From Macrocybe gigantea (taxonomy: Eukaryota > Basidiomycota > Agaricomycetes > Agaricales > Callistosporiaceae), in assembly GCA_011319805.1 (NCBI GenBank), contig SJRY01000245.1:310001-374000 (forward strand): 64,000 nt of DNA. Reading direction: 5' to 3'. Shown here piece by piece: positions 21,650-32,488 of the stretch. A program made the position numbers and the translations under genes. Each line of letters starts with the position of its first letter. Position 1 is the first letter of the stretch. The notes beneath the pieces were generated by a model, which ran no database searches, was not told the origin of the DNA, and saw only the letters and a program-made list of their open reading frames with translations.

Positions 21650-22535
21650 TCACTGATGCGGACGTTCCTCTGCCTTGGGAGCATGCTCATATTTTGTGAA
21701 CCCTAAGGAAGTTTGGACGACTTCCTCATCGGCATCTGGCTCCAATTGCCCATACTTATTTCTCCTTGCCCTGTTTCGGGTCGTTAGATGGAACGAGTAT
21801 GACGAAAATGAGACGACTGACTTGAAAAATGTATAGGATAGCACTACATCCTCAACATTTCTGCACGCGGGATCATCCAGCATATCTTTGTCGATGAAGA
21901 AAAGCAAGGGCATATCCACTTCCTCTCCCGCGAGTAGCCTTTGCTCCTCGAAACAGAAACACTCCACTTTTGAGAAGTACGGAGCAATCTATGCGCGAGA
22001 TGAAGGTATATCTCTGCCAAAAAAAAAAAAAACAACAATGCGTACCCTGTCTGGAGTGACGTTATAGGTCGCAATACCAATGATGTCCTGGTCGGACAAA
22101 TTCTTTGCGGTGTAGAATGCTAGACTTGATTCTCCCGGGAGAACGTTTACGAATTTTTGCTGAGGAGCGAACTTCCATGGCAGCTGTTCGGACCTGTCGG
22201 CATTGAAGTGGACTTTAATTCGGCGAGCGTCTTCTACTGGTATCAGACGTTCTGGCTCAAATCTGCCATTCACTACTTTTGGGGTGCCGGCAAAGCCTGT
22301 CGCTGCGCAAAACATCCTGTAGAGTGGAACTGCCGCGTAGCTCGCGCCTACGGCAGCTATGACCTGTAACAGCATCAAAGGATGTCAAGCTTTGTTGAAC
22401 TATAGCACGACATACCACAGCGGAAGCATACATCAGAAGAGCGCGATTCTTAGCCGCATATACTTGTTGACGTGAAAGAGGGCTGAAGGCTTCGCGCGAG
22501 TAGCAACATTGCGACACGAGTGAGCTGGGAGGCAT
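21650..22535 (-). CDS. COX11: Cytochrome c oxidase assembly protein COX11
   Basis: COX11 delivers copper to the CuB site of Cox1 from the inner mitochondrial membrane. The leader from the ATG at 22535 (MPPSSLVSQCCYSREAF) is basic and Ser-rich. The membrane span VIAAVGASYAAVPLYRMFC then runs into ATGFAGTP. The soluble domain contains RIKVHFNADRSEQLPWKF, PGESSLAFYTAKN, IATYNVTPD and the copper-binding CFCF motif in VECFCFEEQ, then MPLLFFIDKDMLDDP. An intron separates the final exon encoding GQLEPDADEEVV, ending at TGA 21650-21652. Length and motif order are normal. The gene is divergent from the J-domain gene, with 242 bp between start codons. Confidence 0.94.
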
Positions 22536-22777
22536 CGTAGAGATGCTGACCGATCAGGAGAGAAGATGGCGCGGCGACAACTGGATATCTAAACAGTCTT
22601 CAGGCTTCTCAGAAAAGAGAAGAGAGACAGAGACAGACACGTACAGCAGAATATCGCCGGGATGCGAGGCGCAGAAGAGATTGCATGGAGGATGCGCTAG
22701 GCAATCGTGGTGGCAGCCTTGCCAACGATGCCCGAAACGTCTCACGTGCAAGCTTCGCACCTTGGCCCTTGTCTGCC

Positions 22778-23739
22778 ATGTCTTCCGCACCGCCCTCGTC
22801 GTCCACCTCAGCACCTACGGACGACGATCTTGAAAAGCTCCTCAGTCGTGAAGCATCGGCTTTTCAGCGTGAAATAGAAGTTGAACGCATTCTGAAGGCA
22901 TTCCGGCTCAAGTCTGTGCTTCCCTGATGTGACATTCACCCTCCTCGCCTTTGTTAATCTTTCATTTGTAACAAAACAGTCCTTATGATATCCTAGACAT
23001 CGATGAATCGGCTACGCAAGAGGAAATAAAACGTCGTTACAAGCAATTGTCACTTTGTATGGCACTAGTTTCGTGCGCGTTTGGATAGGCATGCTGACCG
23101 ACCGCAATGCCAGTCATACATCCTGACAAGACGCCGCACGCCAGGGCACCGGAGGCATTTGACATAGTGAAGAAAGTGAGTCTTCACGCGTACATAGGGG
23201 CTCCAGACTTACGCAGCGCTCCAGGCTGAGTCTGAGCTTTCCGATAAGAATAAACGCGAGGAGCTGGATGCAATTATCAACCAAGCTCGAAGTCTTGTCC
23301 TCAAGGCCGTTAATTTGTCTACGTCAATCTCCAGTTCCGATCCTAGACTGGAGGACCTGGCCCCACCTTTCAAGACCCAGCTTCGAGCGCGGTCGAAAGA
23401 CCTGCTAATTGAAGAAGAACTTCGAAGGCGAAAGTGCGTGCCCCCTTAGAAGAAAGGAATTATCATTGATCTTAACTGTGGTCTAGGGCCATTAAGATGA
23501 ATCTAGCAAATGAGGGGTTGGAAGCGAGGAAAAAAGATGAAGAGAATGTTATGAAGAAAAGAAAATTAGAAGAGGAAAAGCAATGGGAAGGTATCAGTCT
23601 TCGCCGCCATTCGTCGACTGACTTCGTTTTGCTCATTCATTGGTTAGAAAATAGAGAGCAGCGAGTCGACAGTTGGAGAACCTTTTCCAAGGAATCGACA
23701 AAGAAAAAGAAAAAACAGAAAGTTGCTCTCCTTGGATGA
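22778..23739 (+). CDS. DNAJC8-like J-domain protein
   Basis: The protein starts MSSAPPSSSTSAPTDDDLEK at the ATG 22778 and continues with a helix ending IEVERILKAFRLK. Introns follow, then NPYDILDIDESATQEEIKRR, YKQLSL and the J-domain catalytic HPDK motif (IHPDKTPHARAPEAFDIVKK). A charged helix (ELSDKNKREELDAIINQAR) and a highly basic coiled region with RRRKAIKMNLANEG and EARKKDEENVMKKRK follow. The last exon, REQRVDSWRTFSKES, is a DNAJC8 hallmark, ending in a Lys-rich tail at TGA 23737-23739. DNAJC8 is a nuclear Hsp70 co-chaperone found with spliceosomes; that location is family knowledge. An upstream in-frame region from 22685 is open but less likely to be translated. Confidence 0.88.
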
Positions 23740-23925
23740 GCATCGCGCTTTTCCGTATGAACCTGCATGTATTATTTGTGTACACTGTATCGTTGAAAAG
23801 AGTATTTTGCCTTAGACCAGGAATTATACTGGACGCGAGGAACGAAGTCATTGTTGCCATCTTTCTGGGAAACGGAACAACCGTAACAGTACATCCAAGA
23901 ACCGCACAACGCAACACTTGGGCTT

Positions 23926-25481
23926 TCAATCAGAGTCGCCTAATTCAATGACCTCCGTTGCCGAGTTGTTGCGCGTAGGCCGGTGCTCGATGCGTCTTCG
24001 AACATGCCTCATTGCGGGTGGTTGATGAGCATGAGCCCCTTGTATGAAAGATAGTCCACCAGCAGTTTCCTGGGTTGATTGGGTTACTTGGGCGTATGCC
24101 TCCCGTTCTATCCTATCCAGGTCTTCAAAGACGTCGTCATTGAATTCAAGATCAACACCGTCATCATCAGATTCGATATTGTGGATACCCGGTTTGGACC
24201 GTTTGGAGGCGGCATGGTCGTTTTTAAGCCGCGGTTGATTCTTATGAGAGGCATAGAATATCAGCGAGGGACAGTCTAGTCCGCGGCGGAACAAGGTATA
24301 CTTTTGTGGGTGGTTGCTTCGCAAATTCCCTTACATCCGATCGGCGTCCTGGTGGCGAGAGTGATAATTCTATCTCGGACTCGTTAGGGTTGGCTCCATT
24401 TGCAAAATACGGGGAAACCACGGCGGATGGCCCGTTCAATGGGGTATTCGAAACGAGTTGAGAACCTTGCTGGTTGGGAACCCGGCGTCTTTGCGGCTGG
24501 AGATGTTCGTCGTCATTTATCATGATAGAGGACCGCGGCGCCGGAACGTCGCAAAGCGGAGAACGAAACGGTGAAGGTGCCGGGTGCTGATTCGTTGGTC
24601 TAAGAGGCGAGGGAGGGGTTCGAGGGGAAGAGATAAGCTCAGTGCGGCTTGTGGTTTTAAATCATCATTTTCTGGTCAAGTTGAGAGGTAGGGCGTAAAG
24701 CGCACCCCATGCGATGGAACAGTCCCCGAGCAAAGTCAGCTTGTCGACTTTCATCCCGCTCCTCAGTCCTGTGACCCTTTGTAATGATGCACTCTGGAGC
24801 AAGAAACGCGGTGCCACGGCGAATAGGCACCTCTTTTAGGATAAGCTGTCGCATGCATTTCAATATCTTGTAAAACTCGACCTGCGATGGAAGTCAACCT
24901 TGAAGCCCAAAGGCGTGTTTTCGAGAGAAATTTGAGGAAGAGGCTTGTATTCGATTGCAGGTAAGATTGTCGTCCCATCTGTCAATTGAAATTTGAGCAT
25001 TCCTCGTGGATATTTAGGCATGGGCCCTTCGCCATCGACGTCTATGTCGCCTTCGCCGTCCTGATCTACTGCTTCTCCGGCTTTCATCCGCTCCTCTCGA
25101 GCAATTCTTATTTGATTCAGCGTAAACGCACTGGTTGCAATCTCAGTGACCGACGCCACCTCCACGAGGACCTCCATGCCCCGTAGGACTGTGGTTGTCG
25201 TGGGAAGGGCGACGTTGGTTGGCAGGCCAGTACCGGGGAGCATGGAATCGCAAAGATTCGACTCAAGAATCTGATGTTCCATAGCATCCAGCAGTTCATC
25301 CAAGTTCGTTGCGGGATTATGCCCGCCGTCGGTGATTAACCAGGCATAACAATCGTGGAGCCATTCCTATCAAGATTCAAGACGTGGTTTCGCGTGACAG
25401 AAATCGATAGCGTACCGGGTCGATGCGAGGATGCGTGTACCGAGCCTCAACCCACTGAGCGATCTGTTGGGGAACGTCCAT
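23926..25481 (-). CDS. RMI1: RecQ-mediated genome instability protein 1 (RMI1)
   Basis: RMI1 is the OB-fold partner of topoisomerase III and the RecQ helicase and dissolves double Holliday junctions. The ATG at 25481 gives MDVPQQIAQWVEARYTHPRI, followed after an intron by EWLHDCYAWL, the N-terminal helical bundle. The OB fold follows: RGMEVLVEVASVTEIATSAF, PRGMLKFQLTDGTTILPAIE, YKPLPQISLENTPLGFKV and LILKEVPIRRGTAFLAPEC. A 57-nt intron with a GTGCGC donor (near 24660-24716) joins GLFHRMG to a disordered Ser/Pro tail containing LQPQRRRVPNQQ and a final ESDDDGVDLEFNDDVFEDLD block, ending at TGA 23926-23928. Without that splice the frame would close early, so the tail is inferred to belong to this gene. 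Confidence 0.85.
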
Positions 25482-25606
25482 TGAGGTGTCCTAGAGATGA
25501 AAGAAAGAATGTTAGGAATCACATGACGAAATGATAAGATAAGATTAAAAGTCAATCACGTGGTTTTCTATTCACCTCCGTTTGCCTAGTTTTTGATGAT
25601 GCGGCT

Positions 25607-28027
25607 ATGATACGCACTCACCACAGACTTCGAGCCGTCGTTCCAGCGCGAGCCATGTCGACGTCTCCTCCTCTTTTGCCCCGTCTGCCCGTCCCACACC
25701 TCCGCCAGACGCTGGATCGGTACTTGACCTCCATTCAACCTTTCTTGCTTGAAGCCGAAAGACGCGGCGGAGACTCATACGACAACGCTTATGCTATGCG
25801 AGAGAAGTGGGCCAACGAGTTTGAATCTGGTATCGGAAAGGTCCTCCAAGATCGCCTTCTTGGTATATCTGCTCTATATAACCATTGAGTAGGTTAGTGG
25901 TTGACGCAAAATAGCCTTGGACAGAGTCTCTCCGCACAACTGGCTGGACGATAATTTTTGGATGAATAAGGCCTATCTCGAATGGAGGGCACCATTGCTC
26001 ATCAACTCTAACTGGTGGTTGGCTTTTCACGACGACAACATGATACCCGAGGAGGGTTTGCGCGCAGAGCCGAGCTACCCAAGAGCAAGAATCACGTATT
26101 GGCAAGTGCGGCGCGCCGCTTGGCTTATATATCGCACCCTGGAATTCAGACAGCGATTAGACTCGTATGTCTGAAGCACTTGAGCTACCCACCTCTCTGA
26201 AGCCTATCTCGCTCTCACATAGTAATGGTCTACATCCAGAGACGACGCGAACTGGTATACCTAGCTTCTTTACGCGTCATGGCCAATATAGACTACCACT
26301 TTTGCACAGGTATCTGGCTCCGCGAAAACACCGCCAAAATGTTTAATAAGGCGCGCGTTCCGAAAACCTTCTGTGACATAATTTCAACATTTGTCCCTTC
26401 CACATCGCCGCATGCGCTAGATATTTTGGTAATAATTCACAACTGGTGTTATACCGTCAACGTCTATCACCCTCCGGAAATCTCAGGCTCCGTACCGGCT
26501 CTAGTTACTGTCCATGAACTAGAATCTCGGCTTTTCGGCATCGTTTCGGACGTGGAGGAAAGACTTGGGAGGGGAGAAAGAGCATTTCCAATAGGCATCT
26601 TAAGTGCTGATGACCGCGATCGCTGGACTGAGGTGACTAGATTCTGTTGAACGTTAGTTGATGACGGATTTAACTGCAAGACAGAACTTAGAACATCTAT
26701 TATCCCTTAGCCCTCAGAATCAGGCGTCTTATCGAGCTCTGTTATCCTCCGTAATGGGGCTCAGTTTGGATCACACCACCCACGTCATAGAGCCCACTTC
26801 CGGTGAACATCCTCGATCGGAGGCCCAGGCAGCCATCGATTCTCATCTCCATTCTATACGGTCAACAGTGGACAATGTTGCCAACCGTTTCTTCGATAAG
26901 CCTTTCACCCTTGTTATAGACCCAGCCACTCGCGCTGGTGCAACTGGAGAACATTCGGTATGTGATGCTTTGGTCCCGAGCATCGTGGCAGAGTATGGAA
27001 TCGCCGAAGGATTGGATCCGACTAGTCATTGCGAGAAACCCAACGCGACAGATTGGACGAGGCTGGATTGGACAACCGATGATAAGCTATGGCAGGAGTG
27101 TGAAGCGGCGACGACAAGGGCAAGGCAACTGATTTCGGACTCGGACGATAGTGTCTTTTGGTTTACCCATTACGGTGCTGACTGGATCAAAGACTTTGGT
27201 AAATGCCGCAGTCTGCTGTTGCCTGTCTACTGCTTATGTTGTCATCAGCGAAGTTTTCGCCCGATGCATACATTCAGATGGCTCTACAGCTTGCATGGTA
27301 CAAGACTCGTGGCGAATTTACAGCAACCTATGAGACAGTCTTAACACGTATGTTCAGACGTGGGCGAACAGAAACGCTCCGAGCATTGACGACAGAAAGT
27401 CGGGTCTGGGTAATGAGTATGATTGACCCATGTTCCTCGGTAGGTCTATCCTGACTTGTATCAGTATCCTCGATATCTGATTTTGCTCCTCCATTCAGTT
27501 GAGTGAACAGTATGCCAAGCTCTGTCGTGCAATCCAAAAACATATTCGCTTGACAAGAGAGGCTGCTACTGGAAGAGGAATTGATCGACACCTTCTTGGT
27601 TTAAAGATGATGTTTCGCCCAGAAGATGGACCATTTCCCAGGTTGTTTGAGGATCAAATCTTTACGGAAAGTCAAAAATGGAAGCTGAGTACTAGTGGGC
27701 TGAGTGCAGGACATCTATTCAAAGGCACTGGGTGCGTATTTTGGATCTTTATATGACTTTTGCTAATATAACATAGGTTTGGAGCTGTATATCCAGATGG
27801 ATATGGTGTTAATTGTGTGTTTTTTCGTTTGCAGATGATTAGTATACTTATGATGCATAGATCTTGCAGGTTCTGACATGATAAAATTTGGGATTGAATC
27901 AAAATTTTCAAGTAATTTAACATCAACAAAATGCTTTATAAATGCTATTTTTTCAAGTTTAAATACTATGTATATGCTTTGCTCTTCACAAGTTGTAGAT
28001 AGTAGATCTACTGTTACACATTTGTAA
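25607..28027 (+). CDS. Carnitine O-acetyltransferase
   Basis: It moves acetyl groups between CoA and carnitine for transport of acetyl units between peroxisome, cytosol and mitochondrion. The N-terminus (MIRTHHRLRAVVPARAM) looks like a mitochondrial presequence. SPPLLPRLPVPHLRQTLDRY, then NWLDDNFWMNKAYLEWR, PEEGLRAEP, the catalytic His in TGEHSVCDA and QMALQLAWYKTRG follow, all diagnostic. The last exons give GLSAGHLFKGTG and FGAVYPDGYGVNY, and the final exon (27861-28027) gives SDMIKFGIESKFSS, ending at TAA 28025-28027. There is no type 1 peroxisomal signal (the end is VTHL). Exons before about 27.7 kb have ordinary composition, whereas the last exon and its intron are extremely AT-rich although still homologous. 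The gene is convergent with the helicase gene 143 bp away. Confidence 0.9.
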
Positions 28028-29900
28028 TAGTAAGAATATTTTGTAGTCATTGACTGGTTCCAAATTGCTATGCAAGAATTCTAAAAGCAAAAAAAAAAAA
28101 ACAATAACTAAATTCACTTGTAGAATTTTTGCAAAGCAGTTTGGACTGTCTATAAAAAGAACTTGTAAACTACAGCAACTCTCTATTTTCAATATCTTTA
28201 ATCTCTAGCCAAGCATCAGGCCCAAGCTCTTGTAAAAGTATACCAGCAAGTGTTTTAGAAGCAATGCCCAATAGAAACTTTTGGCTGGATACAATATACA
28301 TCCCTTTCTTGCAGCGAGTAAGCATAACATTCATACGTCGTATGTTATTGAGAAAGCCAAGCTCTTGTGATCTGACCAGGGATATAATAATATGATCTTC
28401 TTCATTTCCTAGAAAAATATTTATTTAAGCATTAAAAATATAATATTATAGATTATACCTTGAAAAGAATCAACATTGAAACATTTATTTTTCCACTGCA
28501 ATCCAGGAATTTCCTTCATTTTTTCTTCAACATAATTGCATTGTTTATCATAAGGTGTTATAATTTGATAATTTTTTTTTTGCCTTTCAAAAAGCTGAGC
28601 TAATATAAGAACTGCATGTGCTTCTTCAAAGTTCTGAATTAAGAAAAATTTAGCTTTAATTAAATAAAAGATAAATTATTCAAACCATATATGAAGTTTT
28701 ATACTGTTTTTCATTTCCAGGAGCATTGATAAAATAGCAAGCTCTATTCAGAACTGGATGTTGAGGATTTGATTTCAGTTTCTGATCATAGACTGCTGTA
28801 GAAATAATATTTCCAATTTGAGGTGGCATGCGATCTAATTCTATTATTAGTACTAGAAGAAAAAGCAAAAGAAAATACTTAGCTTACATTGAATGTTTAG
28901 AAATAATGCATTTTTTCGAAGGTGAGAAAATTCAAAAATGCTTTGCAAATCTCGAATATCTTCTTGGCCAAATAGAGGTACTAATCAAACATTGAATAAT
29001 AAAGACAAGTGAAATTAGACAAAGTCTTACATTGTCTGTCATCTCCTATAAAACATGCTTTGCACAATGTCTTGAAATTCAAGAATATAGAAATATAATT
29101 GCCAATTTCTATTTGACTAGCTTCATCCACTATCATTATTTTGAGTGGATTAATCTGGGTAAATTTGGAAATAAAAGGATTTGAAAGCATGGCCAATGTG
29201 CAAAGAACAACTTTGCAATCTTTTATACTTTGCAATGAAAGAGTACGAAAAGATTCTGATCTGATGATATTATCTTGAACTTTGATATAGAGATGTTCAT
29301 GCCTAAGTAGTATATTAGAATGGACTATAAGAATAGAAAATAATTTAAAAAAAAAAAAAAAAACCAACCATTCAAAGTGGAAATCCTTGGATACCAATAG
29401 TTTCCAAGCAGTAAAACCAACATCAAGCAGTTTTTCAGCAATATTCTTGACAGCCACATTAGACTGTGCAACTAGCCAAAGACCTTTGTAACCAACAGCA
29501 ATAGCAAGTTGGACAAAGGATGCTATAACTGATGTTTTGCCAGTTCCAGGAGGACCTTGAATGATGGTAATCCGATGCTCATCTAGAGTAGATAGCATAG
29601 TATTAACAGCAATTTGTTGAGATGCATTGAGTTTGTGACAGCCAAGGTTGCCAACATTGGTAAGAGAATGGGCAAGTAATCCATAGCCCTCAGAGTCCTC
29701 GGACCACTCCTTTGGCCAGAAAAAGACATCATCATCTCTTGAAAACCAGATATTGTGAATCCACGAATTATCTTCAAGAAGACTATGTGAGCCTTGTAAA
29801 ATGCGGAGAATGGCAGCAGCTCTCTTGGCTTCAGCTGTTGTAGGATCATCCCGTCCTATAGAAACCACTTTGAGGACCATTTGCTCATTGCTCATAGAGT
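27760..29900. other. AT-rich, CpG-poor island spanning the 3' halves of two convergent genes
   Basis: Hand counts on single 60-base lines fall from about 50% GC in flanking genes (for example 30301-30360) to about 23-25% at 28081, 28441 and 29041. CG dinucleotides, common in the flanks, number only about ten in 2 kb, well below what even this low GC would predict. Long A and T runs occur in the introns. The left border falls inside carnitine acetyltransferase and the right border inside the SF1 helicase, with a gradient near 29.8-30.0 kb. Genes stay open across it. Borders are visual estimates. Confidence 0.8.
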
Positions 29901-30930
29901 GTGGTAAAGTCATGACCCCGCTTTTGCCCCGACTGCCAGTAACTGTTGCAGGTAGAGTGAACTGGCCAGTATTGGCACCTTGATAAGTCACTTTGACTCT
30001 CTGAAAAGCTACTAAGCATTGAGTCAAGGTGCATAAATCTGGCCGCACAGACCTTCTGAGATCGTATGCGATCATTAAATGCAAGGAACTTTAGGGATGC
30101 TTCCCCGTCCTCATTAACAGTGTCAATCTGAACACGGTTTGTTGTCTGCACGGGCTTGGTCTGATCTAAGCGCAATGCATCTGTTGAGAGTTTGGCGATC
30201 ATGCTGAGTGACTACGGGAATTCCTGTTTAGTCAATAAGAGCAGCAGATTGACGCGACGACATAACGCACAGTTGGACCAAGCTTGCGAGTATCAATTCT
30301 GGGAACCTTAGCGAATATCATCTCTCCAGCTTGGTGATGTGCGAGGAACTGTGAAAGCCATGCACGCATGGCCAGATCGGTGGGCTGGTTGCGATCCTCT
30401 CTGTCGTAGACCGGGTTTTGGAACACATTAACGATGTTTGTTTTCATAATCGGGACAGAGTCACCGACGATGTCCTCAACGGACGTTGCTGGTCGGCGAT
30501 TGACAGCGGATGTGGCGGATTGTATGTCCACACCACTAGTGATGAGCAGAGAGAAATCGGAGTGTAACAACATGCAGAGCGGACCCATATCAAAAGCGTA
30601 GAGATCGCCAGCTGTGCGACAAAGTACTTTGTCCTGCAACAATTGGAGATTGGCTCTTTTTAGGGACGATATCCTCTCAGCCTCGGGTTTCTTCCAGGAG
30701 ACATCGAATTCTATGATGCGACAATTATCGTTGTCGGCGATGGCTAGCGCGGCCAGTCGGCCTCTCGACGAGACGCCTGGGGAAATACCAAGTGGCAGCG
30801 AATGATCGAAGACCGATAAGAGCTCAGCATTGAGCGAGGAGAGCTGGATCGTGATAGTGGATATTGTCTCATTACAGTACTCTCCACCGATGAGGTTTTG
30901 CACAAGATTCATAGATTGAAGCGCTGCCAT
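28170..30930 (-). CDS. UPF1-like superfamily 1 helicase (AAA_11/AAA_12 type)
   Basis: After an N-terminal region of about 300 residues without recognised motifs, the helicase core is intact. It has LNASQQIAVNTML (Q motif), IIQGPPGTGKTSVIASF (Walker A), IMIVDEASQIEIG (Walker B with DEAS), FIGDDRQC (motif III), DRMPPQIGNIIS (motif IV region), YQIITPYDKQCNYVEE, FNVDSFQGNEEDHIIISLVR (motif V) and MNVMLTRCKKGMYIV (motif VI). It ends ENRELL at TAG 28170-28172. The order matches the UPF1/SMG-2/NAM7 group. The nucleic-acid target is unknown; it is not a UPF1 ortholog by its N-terminus, which lacks the Cys/His-rich domain. Agaricomycetes carry many such genes. The N-terminal exons have normal composition and the core is AT-rich. 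The start (ATG 30930) is 83 bp from the divergent PAM18 start. Confidence 0.85.
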
Positions 30931-31013
30931 GGTGGAGGGCACTGAAGAATGACAGATTAACGTTGATCACATAATCCGCTTCAAATAAAAAAAAGACTCT
31001 GACCGAATCCGCC

Positions 31014-31387
31014 ATGTCCACACCGGTCATTCTGGGCGTATCTGCCATCGCGGCTGCTATTCTCGGACGCTCGTTTATGCAACGAGGACTATTCATTGGT
31101 AGGAGTGCAGCGGAGCAGTGGGTGAAGGGCGGCTTCAAAGCCAAAATGGACAGGAAAGAGGCCATCGCTATTTTGGGCCTTAAGTACGTTGCACTCTTTC
31201 TTTTACCTTTCATCGACCTAACCGTTTTCTATCCAGAGACGGCCCACTTTTGCGTTCCAAAATCAAGGACGCACATCGCCAGATCATGCTTGCTAACCAT
31301 CCCGACCGAGGAGGATCGCCTTACCTTGCGAGCAAAATCAACGAAGCCAAGGACCTGCTCGAGAGGACGGAAGGCAAGGGTCGTTGA
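31014..31387 (+). CDS. PAM18: Mitochondrial import motor subunit TIM14/PAM18
   Basis: PAM18 is the J-protein that stimulates mitochondrial Hsp70 in the presequence translocase motor. The protein is about 106 residues. It has an N-terminal membrane span ([17 protein letters not shown]), a short linker with [18 protein letters not shown], then the J domain after one intron (GTACGT...CCAG): [18 protein letters not shown], the HPD motif in [17 protein letters not shown] and EAKDLLE. It ends at TGA 31385-31387. The Gly-Gly after HPD and the length are normal for the family. It is divergently paired with the helicase gene over 83 bp. Confidence 0.93.
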
Positions 31388-31554
31388 GCGTATGCCTCTT
31401 CTCGAAGGGCCGTATCTAATGTTGCTGTTTCTGCATACCCTACACACGTATAACCTGTACTTTTAAACCCCAATGCATGAGTAATGAAGCAACAGGCAGT
31501 CTTGGCTCATTGACGTCTTTGCCGTATATGTAGATTGAGTTGTTTCCTGCAACC

Positions 31555-32485
31555 ATGGCCGCTCAGTCCCTCAGGCTCCCACCTTCAAACCTAGGCAAAA
31601 AGGAACAGTAAGTCTGGCTTTGCATTGCCTATCCTCTTTCTCAGCTCTGCCGCAATCGCTCAGTTGGGATCGTGTCTACAAAACCGAACTCTCAAATTTC
31701 GAGGAGAATGGTGACGAAGGGGAAGTATGGTATGTGACCGCTCCCGTTCACAAATATTCTGACCTGTGAAAGGACAGGTTCGGAGAGGAATCGGCCAAAA
31801 AAATGGTCGCATGGGTCTCTGAGAACATATCACCCTCGATGAACCCGTTTGCTCTGGAGATAGGGAGCGGAAACGGAACCTTGCTTATTGCGCTAGCCGA
31901 AGAGGCTGGCTATAGTCCGACACGCCTTTTAGGCATCGACTACAGTCATGATGCCGTTGACCTTGCAAGGTCTGTCGCTGCGGCTCACGCAGTGCCAGAA
32001 ATCACTTTCGCTGCTTGCAATTTCCTTACCGATCACCCTCCTGGATTAGCCGCGATTCAATGCGACGAATCCGAAGCCGGTTGCTGGGATATCCTTCTGG
32101 ACAAGGGAACATTTGATGCCATTGCTTTGGCCGAAGTGAAGCCCGACGACGTGCTCCCAACCACTCAATACCGAGAGCAAGTTTATCGATTGCTGAAACC
32201 GGGGGGCTACTTCCTCATTACATGTGCGTGGTTGACTTTAATCACAATAGCGCGATGATACGCTGACTCGGTATAGCGTGTAACTTTACAGGGGAAGAGC
32301 TACAATCGCATTTCGAGAGCGCAGTCACAGGCTTGGTGTACCAGTAAGTGCATACGTTAAACGACGGTCAGGAAGATTGACCTTCTTGAAACAGTTCTCG
32401 AATTGAATATCCAAAATACACATTTGGGGGCAGAAGCGGTAGCGTGTGCTCGGGCGTCGCTTTTCGGAAGGCACTCCGGCTATAG
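31555..32485 (+). CDS. EFM4: Protein-lysine N-methyltransferase EFM4 (METTL10-like)
   Basis: EFM4 methylates a lysine of translation elongation factor 1A. The ATG at 31555 gives MAAQSLRLPPSNLGKKE. An intron then leads to WDRVYKTELSNFEENGDEGE and W-FGEESAKKMVAW. Motif I is FALEIGSGNGTLLIALAEE, the acidic residue lies in LLGIDYSHDAVDLA, and LLDKGTFDAIAL is the subgroup signature, followed by YREQVYRLLKPGGYFLIT. Two short C-terminal exons give SCNFTGEELQSHFE and YPKYTFGGRSGSVCSGVAFR, ending at TAG 32483-32485. Length is normal. The stop codon is only three bases from the convergent SGD1 stop, so the mRNAs of the two genes must overlap. Confidence 0.9.
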
Positions 32486-32488
32486 CGT

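Noticed and set aside
28082..28102. A-rich run between the convergent carnitine acetyltransferase and helicase genes as a retroposon poly(A) tail
   Set aside because: No target-site duplication or retroposed gene is visible; it fits the general AT richness of the island.
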